From Roseateles sp. YR242 (GTDB lineage Bacteria > Pseudomonadota > Gammaproteobacteria > Burkholderiales > Burkholderiaceae_C): a DNA stretch of 64,000 nt. The stretch spans positions 1 through 64,000 of the forward strand of contig NZ_FOAV01000019.1 in the NCBI RefSeq assembly GCF_900109745.1. Direction: 5' to 3'. The position numbers and the translations under genes were made by a program. The notes beneath the pieces were generated by a model. It was not told where the DNA came from. It did no database searches and worked only from the letters and a program-made list of their open reading frames with translations. Of the stretch, positions 8,590 to 17,626 are shown piece after piece; the first letter of the stretch is position 1, and every line of letters begins with the position of its first letter.

Positions 8590-9081
8590 TGCAGGTCCTT
8601 CTGGAGATAGTGGTGGGATGTCCACCCCGTACTTGTTGGAGACGCGCTCACCGTCATGCGGCTGACGCCAGAATTTCCGTGGGACGGTCCGGACTGCCCC
8701 ATCCCCGGGCCGCTTGATTGTGTGACGCGCTTCACGAATCAACAGCGTTCGGAAACGCCCATTCCCCCCTGGACAAAGGGGTAGTTCTTTCCCTAGTCGG
8801 CGGAACCGTTGCGCGCAAAGGGCTGTCGTAGGCCCGGCCTGCATCGCGGGGGGCTCAGCACATCTGCCGGGTGGTGTGGTGTCCCTGGTGAAACTCCGTA
8901 TGGCACATCCGGATGTGCGGTTTTTCACGGGAAGGCCGCAGGGCGGGCGGGTGGCCCACAGGTGTGAGGAAACCGCCTACAGCGGCTGACGCGGAAATGG
9001 GACGGGGCGATGCGCAAGCGCCGTCTGTTGGCTTTCCCCCCCGGAAACGAAGATTCGTTTCATCAACAGGGAGCCACCACC
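8590..9081. other. Divergent intergenic region between PEP-CTERM operon and SCPU gene
   Basis: 492 bp without a supported gene, holding the promoters of two divergent secreted-protein units. Visible elements are AGGGGTAGTTCT at 8777-8788 (a close variant, AGGGGTAGCTCT, occurs near 63490) and a perfect 16-bp palindrome at 8903-8918 followed by a T run. Upstream of both start codons are good Shine-Dalgarno sequences. Confidence 0.5.
8903..8926 (+). promoter_or_regulatory. Perfect 16-bp palindrome followed by T5 in the SCPU leader
   Basis: GCACATCCGGATGTGC (8903-8918) is a perfect palindrome followed by GG and five Ts. On the plus strand it could act as a terminator or attenuator hairpin in the 5' leader of the SCPU gene; as DNA it could be an operator. 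It does not sit after any plus-strand gene, which argues against an ordinary terminator. Confidence 0.4.
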
Positions 9082-9639
9082 ATGAAAACCACCCGCACCA
9101 TTGCAAGCCCGAAGCAGCAACTCACCACCCGTCTGCTGCAGGGGTCCGTCATCCTGGTCGGCCTGGCTCTGGCGGTGTTTGCGAATCGGGCGACGGCGGC
9201 CACGCCCGTCACCACAACCTTCCAGGTCACCGCCACCGTCATCAGTGCCTGTACGGTGTCCGGCTCCTCCCTGAATTTTGGTAACACGCTGGATTCGCTG
9301 AGCAGCTCCACCCCGGTGGATGCCACCTCCACCGTGAGCGTCTCCTGCTCCAACACCACGCCCTACACGGTGTCGCTGAACGCTGGCGCCAACGCCGGTG
9401 GCGCCTCCAACTACGCAAGCCGCACGATGAAGAGTGGCTCGGACACCCTGGCCTATCAGCTGTATCTGGATTCCGGCCGTTCGACTGTGTGGGGCGATGG
9501 CACGTCGTCCAGCTCGGCCAAGAACGGCACGGGCTCCGGCAGCACGCAGAGCCTGACCGTGTATGGCCGTCTGCCTTCGCTGGCCAATGCGGTGCCTGGG
9601 AGCTATACCGACACCGTCACGGTGACGATCAGCTACTGA
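9082..9639 (+). CDS. Spore coat U (SCPU) domain secreted protein
   Basis: 185 residues from the ATG at 9082 (AGGGAG upstream). A long basic N-region and hydrophobic core end in a signal cleavage site near residue 40 (RATAA-TP). The mature part is a single SCPU-type beta-sandwich: a Cys in VISACTVSG, NFGNT, a second Cys in VSVSC, later YGRLP and the end SYTDTVTVTISY. Relatives are subunits of chaperone-usher type adhesive fibres. No usher or chaperone gene is adjacent, so this copy is an orphan that may be assembled by a distant locus or secreted alone. Confidence 0.88.
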   Translation: MKTTRTIASPKQQLTTRLLQGSVILVGLALAVFANRATAATPVTTTFQVTATVISACTVSGSSLNFGNTLDSLSSSTPVDATSTVSVSCSNTTPYTVSLNAGANAGGASNYASRTMKSGSDTLAYQLYLDSGRSTVWGDGTSSSSAKNGTGSGSTQSLTVYGRLPSLANAVPGSYTDTVTVTISY

Positions 9640-9939
9640 TCGCATCACCACAGTTTCTCCCCTGGGCGTTCCCTCCTCGCGCCCGGTCAAAGGCCCCGAA
9701 AGGGGCTTTTGCCCGTCTGGCCCTCTGGCCGTCTGGCGTCTGGCCGTTTTGCCGTTTGGAGCGCTTGTCGGGAGCAACGGGAGCGGAGCCAGACAGGCAG
9801 CGGGTACATTGGGTCGGAGGTGGCCGGCGGGGTGGTCGCGGGTGATTCAGCCGGTCGTGTCTTTTTCTACGGAGGCTGTCATTTGGCGCGGAATGAAACT
9901 ATGACCGCGCGGGTGGCAGCGCCGCGCCCTTGTTGAAGC
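9640..9939. other. Intergenic region with CTGGCCGT-like repeats
   Basis: 300 bp between the SCPU gene and the acyl-CoA dehydrogenase, with convergent ends. After the terminator (9689-9711) comes a stretch with repeated TCTGGC and CCGTNTGG-like words at about 9713-9760. No gene is supported. Confidence 0.4.
9689..9711 (+). terminator. Intrinsic terminator after SCPU gene
   Basis: CCCC-GAAA-GGGG core stem extended by flanking A/T pairs (AAAGGCCCC / GGGGCTTTT), with a T run on the plus strand and a matching A run on the other. It lies 50 bp after the SCPU stop codon and could work in both directions. Confidence 0.75.
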
Positions 9940-11070
9940 TCAGATCAACGCCCGCCCAATCAGAATCTTCTGAACCTCGGACGTCCCTTCGTAGATCTGC
10001 GTGACCCGAACATCGCGGTAGATCCGCTCCACCGGGAAATCGCTCACGTAGCCGTAACCGCCAAACACCTGGATGGCGGCAGAGCAGACCTTCTCTGCCA
10101 TCTCGCTCGCAAAGAGCTTGGCCATGGCAGCCTCCTTCAGGCAAGGCTGGCCGGCGTCCTTGAGGCTCGCGGCATGCCAGATCAACTGGCGGGCGGCCTC
10201 GATCTGCGTGGCCATGTCGGCCAGCTTGTGCTGCAGCGCCTGGTGTTCAAAGATCGGCACGCCAAAGGCGACCCGCTCCTTGCTGTACCTCAGCGCCGCC
10301 TCGAAGGCCGCTCGTGCCATGCCCACCGACTGCGAGGCGATGCCAATGCGGCCACCCTCCAGCCCGGAGAGCGCGATCTTCAGCCCCTGCCCTTCGTCAC
10401 CCAACCGATTGGCCGCAGGCACGCGGCAGTTCTCGAACAGGATCTGGGCCGTGTCGCTGGCATGCTGGCCCATCTTGTCTTCGATGCGTGCCACCACATA
10501 GCCCGGCGTGCGTGTCGGCACGAGGAAGGCGCTGATGCCTTTTTTTCCGGCCGCCTTGTCGGTCACCGCCATGACGATGGCAACGTCACCGTTCTTGCCA
10601 CTGGTGATGAACTGCTTCACACCGTTAAGCACGTATTCGTCGCCGTCGCGCACAGCGGTGGTCTTCAGGCCACCAGCTTCGGATCCCACATGCGGCTCGG
10701 TCAGGCAGAAGGCGCCCAGCATGTCACCACGCGCCAGTGGCTTGAGGAATCGCTCCTTTTGATCATCATTGCCAAAGGCCATCAGGATGCTGCACACCGG
10801 GCAGTTGTTGACGCTCACCACGGTGGAGGTGGCCCCGTCACCCGCGCCGATCTCTTCCAGGATCAATGCCAGCGAGAGGTAGTCCAGGCCCGCACCGTCG
10901 TACTCGGTCGGCACCGCCACGCCGTAGCAGCCCAGCGCCGCAAGGCCCTTGAGCTGTTCAGCAGGGAACTGGTGGCTCTTGTCCCAGGCGGCCGCATGCG
11001 GCGCGATCTGGTCCTGCACATAGGTCCGCACAGCGTCCTGCACAGCGCGATGGTCTTCGGAGAGGAGCAT
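9940..11070 (-). CDS. Acyl-CoA dehydrogenase (short/branched-chain type)
   Basis: A 376-residue FAD enzyme that oxidises acyl-CoA to trans-2-enoyl-CoA and passes electrons to electron-transfer flavoprotein. Length and blocks match the family: FCLTEPHVGSEA and ITSGKNGD around the flavin, a substrate-side RIGIASQSVG, and near the C-terminus IYEGTSEVQK, where the Glu is the usual catalytic base of short-chain and branched-chain enzymes. AAGGG lies about 8 bases before the ATG. It is downstream of the SDR and thiolase genes in the same direction, consistent with a beta-oxidation or branched-chain acid role. Exact chain length is not resolvable by eye. Confidence 0.93.
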   Translation of the reverse strand: MLLSEDHRAVQDAVRTYVQDQIAPHAAAWDKSHQFPAEQLKGLAALGCYGVAVPTEYDGAGLDYLSLALILEEIGAGDGATSTVVSVNNCPVCSILMAFGNDDQKERFLKPLARGDMLGAFCLTEPHVGSEAGGLKTTAVRDGDEYVLNGVKQFITSGKNGDVAIVMAVTDKAAGKKGISAFLVPTRTPGYVVARIEDKMGQHASDTAQILFENCRVPAANRLGDEGQGLKIALSGLEGGRIGIASQSVGMARAAFEAALRYSKERVAFGVPIFEHQALQHKLADMATQIEAARQLIWHAASLKDAGQPCLKEAAMAKLFASEMAEKVCSAAIQVFGGYGYVSDFPVERIYRDVRVTQIYEGTSEVQKILIGRALI

Positions 11071-11175
11071 GGTCAGCCCTTGGTGTCCTCGGCCCGCTCG
11101 TTGTGCGTGCGGGCCTGGGTGTTATCGGCGGTGGTGAAGACGGGGGCCGCCTGTCTTGCGGCGGGCCCGTGGTGC

Positions 11176-11844
11176 TTACCAAGGCAACGGCTGCCCGTCG
11201 TAGTTGAAGAAGCTGCCGTTCTCTCCCGCCTTCAGACCATCCAGCACCTTGCGCAGACTGGATGCACTGGTGGCCACATCAATGTCCGCCTCCTGGCCGC
11301 CCATGTCGGTCTTCACCCAACCCGGATGCAAGCTCACGCACAGCGCGCGGCCGTCCAAGGCCAGGGCGATGTCCTTCATCACCGAGTTCACCGCCGCCTT
11401 GGAAGCGCGGTAGACCCAGCCCGCCGAGTTGGCGCGCAGTGTCAGCGAACCCATGCGCGACGACACGATGCCAATGCGGGCATCCGGCGCCAAGGCATCC
11501 AGCAGCTGCGGCAGCACACGCATGGGGCCCAGCACGTTGGTGTGCATCACCGCATCGAAGTCCGCCTGGCTGGGCGGCTGCAGGCCGATGGTGCGCGGGC
11601 CATAGACACCCGCCACATACATCACGCGGTTGAACTGGAAGCCGTCCAGCTGCCACGCCAGCCCGGCAATGCTGACCACGTCCGATACGTCCAGCTTGAT
11701 GGCCGTGGCGCCCAGCGCGCGCAGGCGCGTCAGGCTCTCCTCGTCACGCGCCGTGGCGACCACCTGGTCGCCCGACTCGCGGTACTGCCGCACCAGCTCC
11801 AGGCCAATACCGCGAGACGCACCAATGATCAGCACCTGTGTCAT
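11176..11844 (-). CDS. SDR-family oxidoreductase
   Basis: A 222-residue classical short-chain dehydrogenase/reductase. The NAD(P) motif GASRGIG is at residues 8-14, D55 of the adenine-binding region follows (KLDVSD), and the catalytic YxxxK is seen as YRASK. The usual NNAG is replaced by VAGVYG, as in sepiapterin-reductase/CsgA-like SDRs. The gene starts one base after the thiolase stop codon, so the two are translationally coupled. It is about 105 bp from the acyl-CoA dehydrogenase gene. Substrate unknown; an acyl-CoA or carbonyl substrate is suggested by position only. Confidence 0.88.
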   Translation of the reverse strand: MTQVLIIGASRGIGLELVRQYRESGDQVVATARDEESLTRLRALGATAIKLDVSDVVSIAGLAWQLDGFQFNRVMYVAGVYGPRTIGLQPPSQADFDAVMHTNVLGPMRVLPQLLDALAPDARIGIVSSRMGSLTLRANSAGWVYRASKAAVNSVMKDIALALDGRALCVSLHPGWVKTDMGGQEADIDVATSASSLRKVLDGLKAGENGSFFNYDGQPLPW

Positions 11845-11845
11845 A

Positions 11846-13024
11846 TCAGATCAACTCCACACCAACAGCGGTGGCTTCACCGCCACCAATACACAGCGCC
11901 GCCACCCCACGCTTCAACCCACGATGCTTGAGCGCGCCCAGCAGCGTGACCAGAATGCGGGCGCCGGAGGCGCCAATGGGGTGGCCCAGCGCCACCGCGC
12001 CACCGTTCACGTTCACGATCTCGTGCGGCAGCTTGAATTCGGCCATCGCGGCCATGGTCACCGCGGCAAAGGCCTCGTTGACTTCCCATAGATCGACGCT
12101 CTTGGCGTCCCACTGATTGCGCGCCAGCAGCTTCTGGATGGCCCCCACCGGGGCGGTGGTGAACCATTCCGGCGCATTGGCGTGCACCGCCGTGCCGACG
12201 ATGCGGGCCACCGGCGTCAAGCCGCGCTGGCGTGCCGTGGATTCACGCATCAGCACCAGGGCGGCCGCACCGTCGCTGATGGAAGAAGAGGTAGCGGCCG
12301 TGATGCTGCCGTCCTTCTTGAACGCCGGCTTCAAGGTCGGGATCTTGTCCAGCTTGGCCTTGAAAGGCTGCTCGTCGCGACCAATGACGGTGTCGCCACC
12401 CTTGCCGGCCAGCGTGACCGGCGCGATTTCCCAGGCGAAGCTGCCGTCCTCGTTGGCGCGCTTGCTGCGCTCGGTGGAGGAGATGGCGAACTGGTCCTGC
12501 GCCTCACGGGTGAAGGCGTACTTGTCCACGCACTGCTCGGCGAACACACCCATGGCCTTGCCGCGCTCGTAGGCGTCTTCCAGGCCGTCCAGCGCCATGT
12601 GGTCATACATCTGGGCGGCACCGTACTTCACACCCTTGCGCGCAAACATCAGGTGCGGCGCATTGGTCATGGATTCCATGCCGCCCGCCACCAGCACGTC
12701 GGCGCTTTCAGCCTTGAGCGTGTCGTGGGCGAACATGACGGCACGCATGCCGGCACCACACATCTTGGAAAGCGTCACCGCCCCGACCGATTGCGGCAAC
12801 CCCGCCTTGAGCACGGCCTGGCGCGCGGGCGCCTGGCCCTGACCGGCCATCAGGCAGTTGCCAATGAAGGCTTCGTTGATAGCGTCGCCGGGAATGCCGG
12901 CGCGCTCGACCGCCGCCTTGATGGCGACGGCACCCAGCTCCCATGCGGCGAGGCCGGCGAAGTCACCCAGCAGACCGCCAATGGGCGTGCGGGCGGCGGA
13001 CACGATGACGATGGAATCGGACAT
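11846..13024 (-). CDS. Acetyl-CoA acetyltransferase (thiolase)
   Basis: 392 residues, the standard length for a biosynthetic/degradative thiolase II. Catalytic residues are all present: nucleophile C89 (KMCGAGM), H348 (ALGHPIG) and C378 (LCIGGGEA). It condenses two acetyl-CoA to acetoacetyl-CoA or runs in reverse, ending ketone-body, leucine and fatty-acid breakdown. Coupling with the SDR and proximity to acyl-CoA dehydrogenase and isovaleryl-CoA dehydrogenase suggest a catabolic role. A role in polyhydroxybutyrate supply cannot be excluded, but no phaB or phaC is nearby. Confidence 0.93.
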   Translation of the reverse strand: MSDSIVIVSAARTPIGGLLGDFAGLAAWELGAVAIKAAVERAGIPGDAINEAFIGNCLMAGQGQAPARQAVLKAGLPQSVGAVTLSKMCGAGMRAVMFAHDTLKAESADVLVAGGMESMTNAPHLMFARKGVKYGAAQMYDHMALDGLEDAYERGKAMGVFAEQCVDKYAFTREAQDQFAISSTERSKRANEDGSFAWEIAPVTLAGKGGDTVIGRDEQPFKAKLDKIPTLKPAFKKDGSITAATSSSISDGAAALVLMRESTARQRGLTPVARIVGTAVHANAPEWFTTAPVGAIQKLLARNQWDAKSVDLWEVNEAFAAVTMAAMAEFKLPHEIVNVNGGAVALGHPIGASGARILVTLLGALKHRGLKRGVAALCIGGGEATAVGVELI

Positions 13025-13060
13025 GGAGGTCTCCTTGTTCAGCTTTTGAAGCCTGGTTGT

Positions 13061-14908
13061 TTATTGAATGGGCAGCTCGCGGTGCTCCGGCTCAGGCGCT
13101 GACGGCGCGGGGGCGGTCGTCTGCACGTGGAAGCGCTTGTGTGGATCGTACGGAAACACGTCGTGCACGTGGCCGGCGAGGATGCGTTGCTTGTGCGCCT
13201 GCCAGAACGCGGGGTCGAGCAGGTCGGCATGGTGGGCCATGAAGGCCTCGCGCACCTGGCCGTGGCCCAGCAGGAAGGGGCCGAATGTCTCGGGAAAGAC
13301 ATCGTGCTTGCCGACCGGGTACCAGACCTCGCCGGAGAGTTCGTCTTCCTCGTTGCGCGGTGCCGGTACTTCGCGGAAGTGGCAGTCGGTGAGATATTCG
13401 ATCTCGTCGTAGTCGTAGAACACCACCTTGCCATGGCGCGTGACGCCGAAGTTCTTCCACAACATATCGCCGGGAAAGATGTTGGCCGCCACCATGTCCT
13501 TGATGGCATTGCCGTACTCCACCACCGCATGCTCCAGCTGCGCGGGCGAAGCCTCCTGCAGGTAGATGTTGAGCGGCACCATGCGGCGCTCGATGTAGAG
13601 GTGGTGGATGATGAGGTCGTCCCCGTTCTCCTCGATGAGGCTGGGGCAGAAGTGCTTGAGCTCCGCCACCAGCTCTTCCTCGAAGCGGTGGCGCGGGAAG
13701 GCCACGCGGGTGTATTCCAGCGTGTCGGCCATGCGGCCCACGCGGTCATGCTGCTTCACCAGCAGGTACTTGGACTGGATCTGCTCCCGCGTGGTGTCCT
13801 TCTGCGGCGGATAGAAGTCCTTGATGACCTTGAAGACAAAGGGATAGGACGGCAGGTCGAACACCAGCATCACCATGCCCTTGATACCGGGCGCAATGCG
13901 GAACTTGTCCGAGCTGTGGCGCAGGTGGTTGAGGAAGTCCCGGTAAAACAGGTTCTTGCCCTGCTTCTGCAGCCCCAGCGCAGCGTAGATCTCCGACCTC
14001 GGCTTGCGCGGCATCAGGGAGCGCAGGAATTGCACGTAGGCGCTGGGCACCTCCATGTCCACCAGGAAATAGGCCCGCGCAAAGCTGAACAGCATCAGCA
14101 GGTCATCCTCGCCAAACAGGGCCGCGTCGATATACAGCAGGCCCGGGTCGCGCTGCGGCAACGCCACCTCGCCCTCGGCCAGCGCCGGCTCCTGATGCAG
14201 GATGGGCAGGGCAAACGCCGTCTCGGTAAAGCCGTTGACGATCTTGCCCACGATATAGGCGCCCTTGTTCCGGTAGAACAGGGACGAGAGCACCTGCACC
14301 TGGAAATTGGTGCGCCAGCGGAAGTTGCCCAGCTCGCTGCCAATGGCCTTCAGCACGCAGTCGATGTCGCGCTCCAGATCCTCGAACTCCAGATCCAGCT
14401 GGAAGTTCCAGACGATGCGCATGAAGGTGTCGCGCAGCGTGTCGTGCGAGGGGTAGTAGCAGCGGTAGGTGGGCTGGGCCGCGGGCTCGTCGTTCTCGAT
14501 GAATTCGGTCGAGATGGCGGGCCGCACGAAGATGAAGTCGTTGTGGAAGTAGCTGTGGTGCAGCAGCCGGGTGCAGACCGAGTTGAAGAAGGTCTCGGCC
14601 AGCTCCGGCTGGCGATGGTTGGTCAGCAGGCCGATGTAGTGCAGCTTCACCTGCTGCCAGACATCGGTGGGTAAGCCGCTGGCCTGGTACCGCGCTTCCA
14701 GCAGCGTGGTGGCTTCGTCCACGCGCAGGTCGTAGAACTCGATGCGCTCGCGCTGGGCCAACTGCTGGCCCCGCCAATCCGCCTGCTCGAAGCGTTGCTT
14801 GGCACTGGCCGAGGCGGCTCGAAAGAGGCGGTAGTGCTTGTTGAAGCCCTCCAGCAAGGCCATCGCGATCTGGAATGCGCGGGGGTCGGTCAGTTCATGA
14901 GGGAACAT
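13061..14908 (-). CDS. aceK: Isocitrate dehydrogenase kinase/phosphatase AceK
   Basis: A 615-residue bifunctional enzyme that phosphorylates and dephosphorylates isocitrate dehydrogenase, switching carbon between the TCA cycle and the glyoxylate bypass. The N-terminal half is the regulatory domain; the kinase domain has the loop PGIKGMVM, a beta strand with FVFKVIKDF (ATP-binding Lys), and the catalytic segment DMLWKNFGV...[12 protein letters not shown] typical of AceK. The C-terminal 20 residues are Pro/Glu-rich and not conserved. aceA and aceB are not adjacent. Association with acetyl-CoA-producing genes fits growth on fatty or branched-chain acids, when the bypass is needed. Confidence 0.97.
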   Translation of the reverse strand: MFPHELTDPRAFQIAMALLEGFNKHYRLFRAASASAKQRFEQADWRGQQLAQRERIEFYDLRVDEATTLLEARYQASGLPTDVWQQVKLHYIGLLTNHRQPELAETFFNSVCTRLLHHSYFHNDFIFVRPAISTEFIENDEPAAQPTYRCYYPSHDTLRDTFMRIVWNFQLDLEFEDLERDIDCVLKAIGSELGNFRWRTNFQVQVLSSLFYRNKGAYIVGKIVNGFTETAFALPILHQEPALAEGEVALPQRDPGLLYIDAALFGEDDLLMLFSFARAYFLVDMEVPSAYVQFLRSLMPRKPRSEIYAALGLQKQGKNLFYRDFLNHLRHSSDKFRIAPGIKGMVMLVFDLPSYPFVFKVIKDFYPPQKDTTREQIQSKYLLVKQHDRVGRMADTLEYTRVAFPRHRFEEELVAELKHFCPSLIEENGDDLIIHHLYIERRMVPLNIYLQEASPAQLEHAVVEYGNAIKDMVAANIFPGDMLWKNFGVTRHGKVVFYDYDEIEYLTDCHFREVPAPRNEEDELSGEVWYPVGKHDVFPETFGPFLLGHGQVREAFMAHHADLLDPAFWQAHKQRILAGHVHDVFPYDPHKRFHVQTTAPAPSAPEPEHRELPIQ

Positions 14909-14938
14909 GGGCCTGCCTTGCTGTTGGAGGGAAATGGG

Positions 14939-15637
14939 TCAGCCGGCGACTGCCGGCGCCGGGCCGGACCCCATGGCCGCCTCGTAGCGCTGGTGCAGGG
15001 CGGCGAGTGCACGCCGATAGGCCGGGCCCACGTCGTCATGACTGGCGGCGGTAATGCTGAGATCCTTCAACAAGCCGTTGTGCAGGCCATAGACCCAGCC
15101 ATGCACGGCCACAGGCTGCCCGCGGGCCCAGGCGTCCTGCACCACGGTGGTCTGGCAGGCATTGCGGGCCTGTTCCAGCACGTTCAGTTCACACAACGCG
15201 TTGACGCGCTGGTCTTCCGGCAGCTTGTCCAGCCAGTCCTGATGGTGGTTGCGAACGTCCTGCACATGGCGAAGCCAGTTGTCCACCAGGCCGACCCGCA
15301 GGTCCTTGAGCGCGGCACGCACACCCCCGCAGTTGCTGTGGCCCACGATGATGATGTGCTGCACCTTCAGCTGGTCCACCGCGAACTGCATGACCGACAG
15401 GCAGTTCAGGTCGGAGTGCACCACCACGTTGGCCACATTGCGATGAACAAACAGCTCACCGGGCAGCAGGTCCACCAGCTCGTTGGCCGGCACGCGGCTG
15501 TCGGCGCAGCCGATCCACAGGTATTGCGGCGTCTGCTGCTTCAGCAGACGCGAAAAGAAGCCCGGAGACTCCTGTTCCGTTTCAGCGGCCCAACGCTTGT
15601 TGTTGTCCAGCAGGTCTTGCAGTTCGTTCGTGCTCAT
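14939..15637 (-). CDS. can: Beta-class carbonic anhydrase
   Basis: A 232-residue beta-carbonic anhydrase that interconverts CO2 and bicarbonate. Zinc ligands C44, H100 and C103 and the D46-R48 dyad (CADSR) are all present, and the length matches the E. coli Can type. It sits between ivd and aceK in one direction with short gaps (28 and 30 bp), suggesting one transcript. Bicarbonate supply is needed by biotin-dependent carboxylases such as methylcrotonyl-CoA carboxylase, the step after isovaleryl-CoA dehydrogenase, which gives a plausible reason for the linkage. Confidence 0.95.
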   Translation of the reverse strand: MSTNELQDLLDNNKRWAAETEQESPGFFSRLLKQQTPQYLWIGCADSRVPANELVDLLPGELFVHRNVANVVVHSDLNCLSVMQFAVDQLKVQHIIIVGHSNCGGVRAALKDLRVGLVDNWLRHVQDVRNHHQDWLDKLPEDQRVNALCELNVLEQARNACQTTVVQDAWARGQPVAVHGWVYGLHNGLLKDLSITAASHDDVGPAYRRALAALHQRYEAAMGSGPAPAVAG

Positions 15638-15665
15638 GCGGGGGATTTTCTCATCCCGCCGGGAC

Positions 15666-16844
15666 TTACATCGTCTCGGCGAAGAGTTCCCTTCCGATCA
15701 GCATGCGCCGGATCTCGGACGTGCCCGCACCGATTTCGTAGAGCTTGGCGTCACGCCACAGGCGGCCCAGCGGATATTCGTTGATGTAGCCGTTGCCACC
15801 GAAGATCTGAATGCCCTCGCCCGCCATCCAGGTGGCCTTCTCCGCACACCACAGAATGACCGAGGCGCAGTCCTTGCGCACTTGGCGCACATGCGCGCCG
15901 TCCAGGGCGTCGAGGTTCTTGCCCACGGTGTAGCAGAAGGCCCGTGCGGCCTGCAGCACGGTGTACATGTCGGCCAGCTTGCCCTGGATCAACTGGAACT
16001 CGCCAATGCTCTGGCCAAACTGCTTGCGGTCATGCACATAGGGCACGACGTTGTCCATCACCGACTGCATGATGCCGATGGGGCCGGCGGCCAGCACCGC
16101 ACGCTCATAGTCCAGGCCCGACATCAGCACCTTGGTGCCACCACCCACCTGGCCCAGGATGTTGTCCGCTGGCACTTCCACATCACGGAATACCAACTCA
16201 CCGGTATGGCTGCCGCGCATGCCCAGCTTGTCCAGCTTCTGGGCGATGGAGAAGCCCTTCATGCCCTTCTCGATCAGGAAGGCGGTCATGCCGCGCGCGC
16301 CCAGCTCGGGCTCGGTCTTGGCGTAGACCACCAGGGTGTCGGCATCCGGGCCGTTGGTGATCCACATCTTGGTGCCGTTGAGCAGGTAATACCCGCCCTT
16401 GTCCTCGGCACGCAGTTTCATGCTGACCACGTCCGACCCGGCCCCCGGCTCGCTCATGGCCAATGCGCCGACGTGTTCCCCGCTGATCAGCTTGGGCAGG
16501 TACTTGCGCTTCTGCGCCTCGCTGCCATTGCGCTTGATCTGGTTGACGCACAGGTTGCTGTGGGCACCGTAGCTCAGGCCGACGGACGCTGAGGCCCGGC
16601 TGATTTCCTCCATGGCCACCATGTGGGCCACGTAGCCCATGGCCGCGCCGCCGTATTCCTCCGGCACGGTGATGCCCAGCACGCCCAGATCGCCCATCTT
16701 GCGCCACAGGTCCATGGGGAACTGGTCGCTCCGGTCAATCTCTGCGGCGCGTGGCGCGATTTCCGCGTCCGCAAAGGCGCGCACCGCGTCTCTCAGTGCC
16801 TCGATGTCTTCGCCAAGAAAAAAATTCAGCCCAGGCAGGTTCAT
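15666..16844 (-). CDS. ivd: Isovaleryl-CoA dehydrogenase
   Basis: A 392-residue FAD acyl-CoA dehydrogenase of the leucine pathway (isovaleryl-CoA to 3-methylcrotonyl-CoA). The catalytic base is in the position special to this subfamily: E in [12 protein letters not shown] on helix G. At the usual C-terminal site the sequence reads [12 protein letters not shown], with Gly where most family members have Glu. The flavin motifs ([15 protein letters not shown]) are intact. It is first in the series ivd-can-aceK, and upstream it carries a MerR-type operator/promoter. The other liu genes (carboxylase, hydratase, lyase) are not in the window. Confidence 0.95.
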   Translation of the reverse strand: MNLPGLNFFLGEDIEALRDAVRAFADAEIAPRAAEIDRSDQFPMDLWRKMGDLGVLGITVPEEYGGAAMGYVAHMVAMEEISRASASVGLSYGAHSNLCVNQIKRNGSEAQKRKYLPKLISGEHVGALAMSEPGAGSDVVSMKLRAEDKGGYYLLNGTKMWITNGPDADTLVVYAKTEPELGARGMTAFLIEKGMKGFSIAQKLDKLGMRGSHTGELVFRDVEVPADNILGQVGGGTKVLMSGLDYERAVLAAGPIGIMQSVMDNVVPYVHDRKQFGQSIGEFQLIQGKLADMYTVLQAARAFCYTVGKNLDALDGAHVRQVRKDCASVILWCAEKATWMAGEGIQIFGGNGYINEYPLGRLWRDAKLYEIGAGTSEIRRMLIGRELFAETM

Positions 16845-16963
16845 CCAGTTGTCTCCTCGACCGCCTCCGCCGGCCCAGGGGCCGTGCAGGACAGATTCTT
16901 TGATGTCACAAACGTCGGCTTCACTGCACCACCGCGCGGGCCAGACAGCGGGGCACCGCCGAC

Positions 16964-16999
16964 TTGACGTATACGGGAGACAGTTGACGTTCGCGTCAA
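16964..16999 (-). promoter_or_regulatory. Candidate MerR-family (LiuR-like) operator and long-spacer promoter of ivd
   Basis: TTGACGTTCGCGTCAA (16984-16999) is an inverted repeat with 6-bp arms. A related half site, TTGACGTATACG, lies at 16964-16975. On the minus strand TTGACG (16999-16994) and TATACG (16973-16968) form -35 and -10 candidates with a 20-base spacer, the long spacing typical of promoters activated by MerR-family proteins. The ivd ATG is about 120 bp downstream. LiuR control of leucine genes is known in related bacteria; its use here is inference. Confidence 0.5.
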
Positions 17000-17134
17000 T
17001 TCTAAGCGGAGGTTTTGGACCTGGCGACCGAAGCTGAAGTCCGGGGCCAGGACCACCGTGCTGAATCCATGATCAGACGGTCAGAAGACTGGAAGGCTGG
17101 GAAGCTTGAATGGAAGGCTCGGCAGCTCAAGCCG

Positions 17135-17602
17135 TCACAGGAAGCGCTCCAGCAGCTTGCGGGAGTGGCGGTCGAGCGCGAAGCGATCCGGCACCATGAA
17201 ATGGATGCCGTGGCTGCTGGCGATCAGCAACCGGCCTTCACCCAGGCGCCGGATGTCTTCTTCGCTCTTCAGGATGAAGGCGGTTTCGCCACGGTCGGTC
17301 TCCACCGTCCACTCGCTGGGCGTAGAGAAGGTGGACACGTTCAGCAGCCGCTGCACCGTCGGCATCATCTCGCGGTTGGCGAATTCCTCGCGCAGCAGCG
17401 TGCGCAGGGCCTCGGGCAACTGGTCCAGGTGGTCGACCCAGGCCAGTTCATGACCGTCCTCGCCCACCAGGGCGATGCCCTCGTCCGGTGCGCTCAGCGG
17501 GTGGGCGCGAACCGGGGTGACGTTCTCATGCGTGCGGCCCTGCAGGTCCACCAGCAGCAGGCGGCCCAAGGCGTTGCGGGCCAGGTGTTGAATGTTGCTC
17601 AT
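17135..17602 (-). CDS. DUF1854 protein associated with cyanophycin metabolism
   Basis: A 155-residue soluble protein matching the DUF1854 family as I know it: a GRLLLVDLQGR-type start, then VRAHPLSAPDEGI, then LREEFANREMMPTV and the end ILKSEEDIRRLGEGRLLIASSHG. The ATG has AGGAG 10 bases upstream. It starts 24 bp after the ABC transporter stop in the same direction, and the pair is divergent from two cphA genes. In other beta-proteobacteria this family is found next to cyanophycin genes, but its biochemical role is not known to me. It may be an accessory of the transporter or a polymer-binding factor. Confidence 0.85.
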   Translation of the reverse strand: MSNIQHLARNALGRLLLVDLQGRTHENVTPVRAHPLSAPDEGIALVGEDGHELAWVDHLDQLPEALRTLLREEFANREMMPTVQRLLNVSTFSTPSEWTVETDRGETAFILKSEEDIRRLGEGRLLIASSHGIHFMVPDRFALDRHSRKLLERFL

Positions 17603-17626
17603 CAGATGAATACTCCTGGCAAGGCC

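Noticed and set aside
7945..8928. Longer version of the PEP-CTERM protein
   Set aside because: The ATG at 8589 has a good Shine-Dalgarno and a signal peptide at once; the 113-residue extension would hide the signal peptide.
13127..14674. Plus-strand open frame opposite aceK
   Set aside because: AceK is unmistakable on the minus strand; the opposite frame is Val/Gln/His-rich and without motifs.
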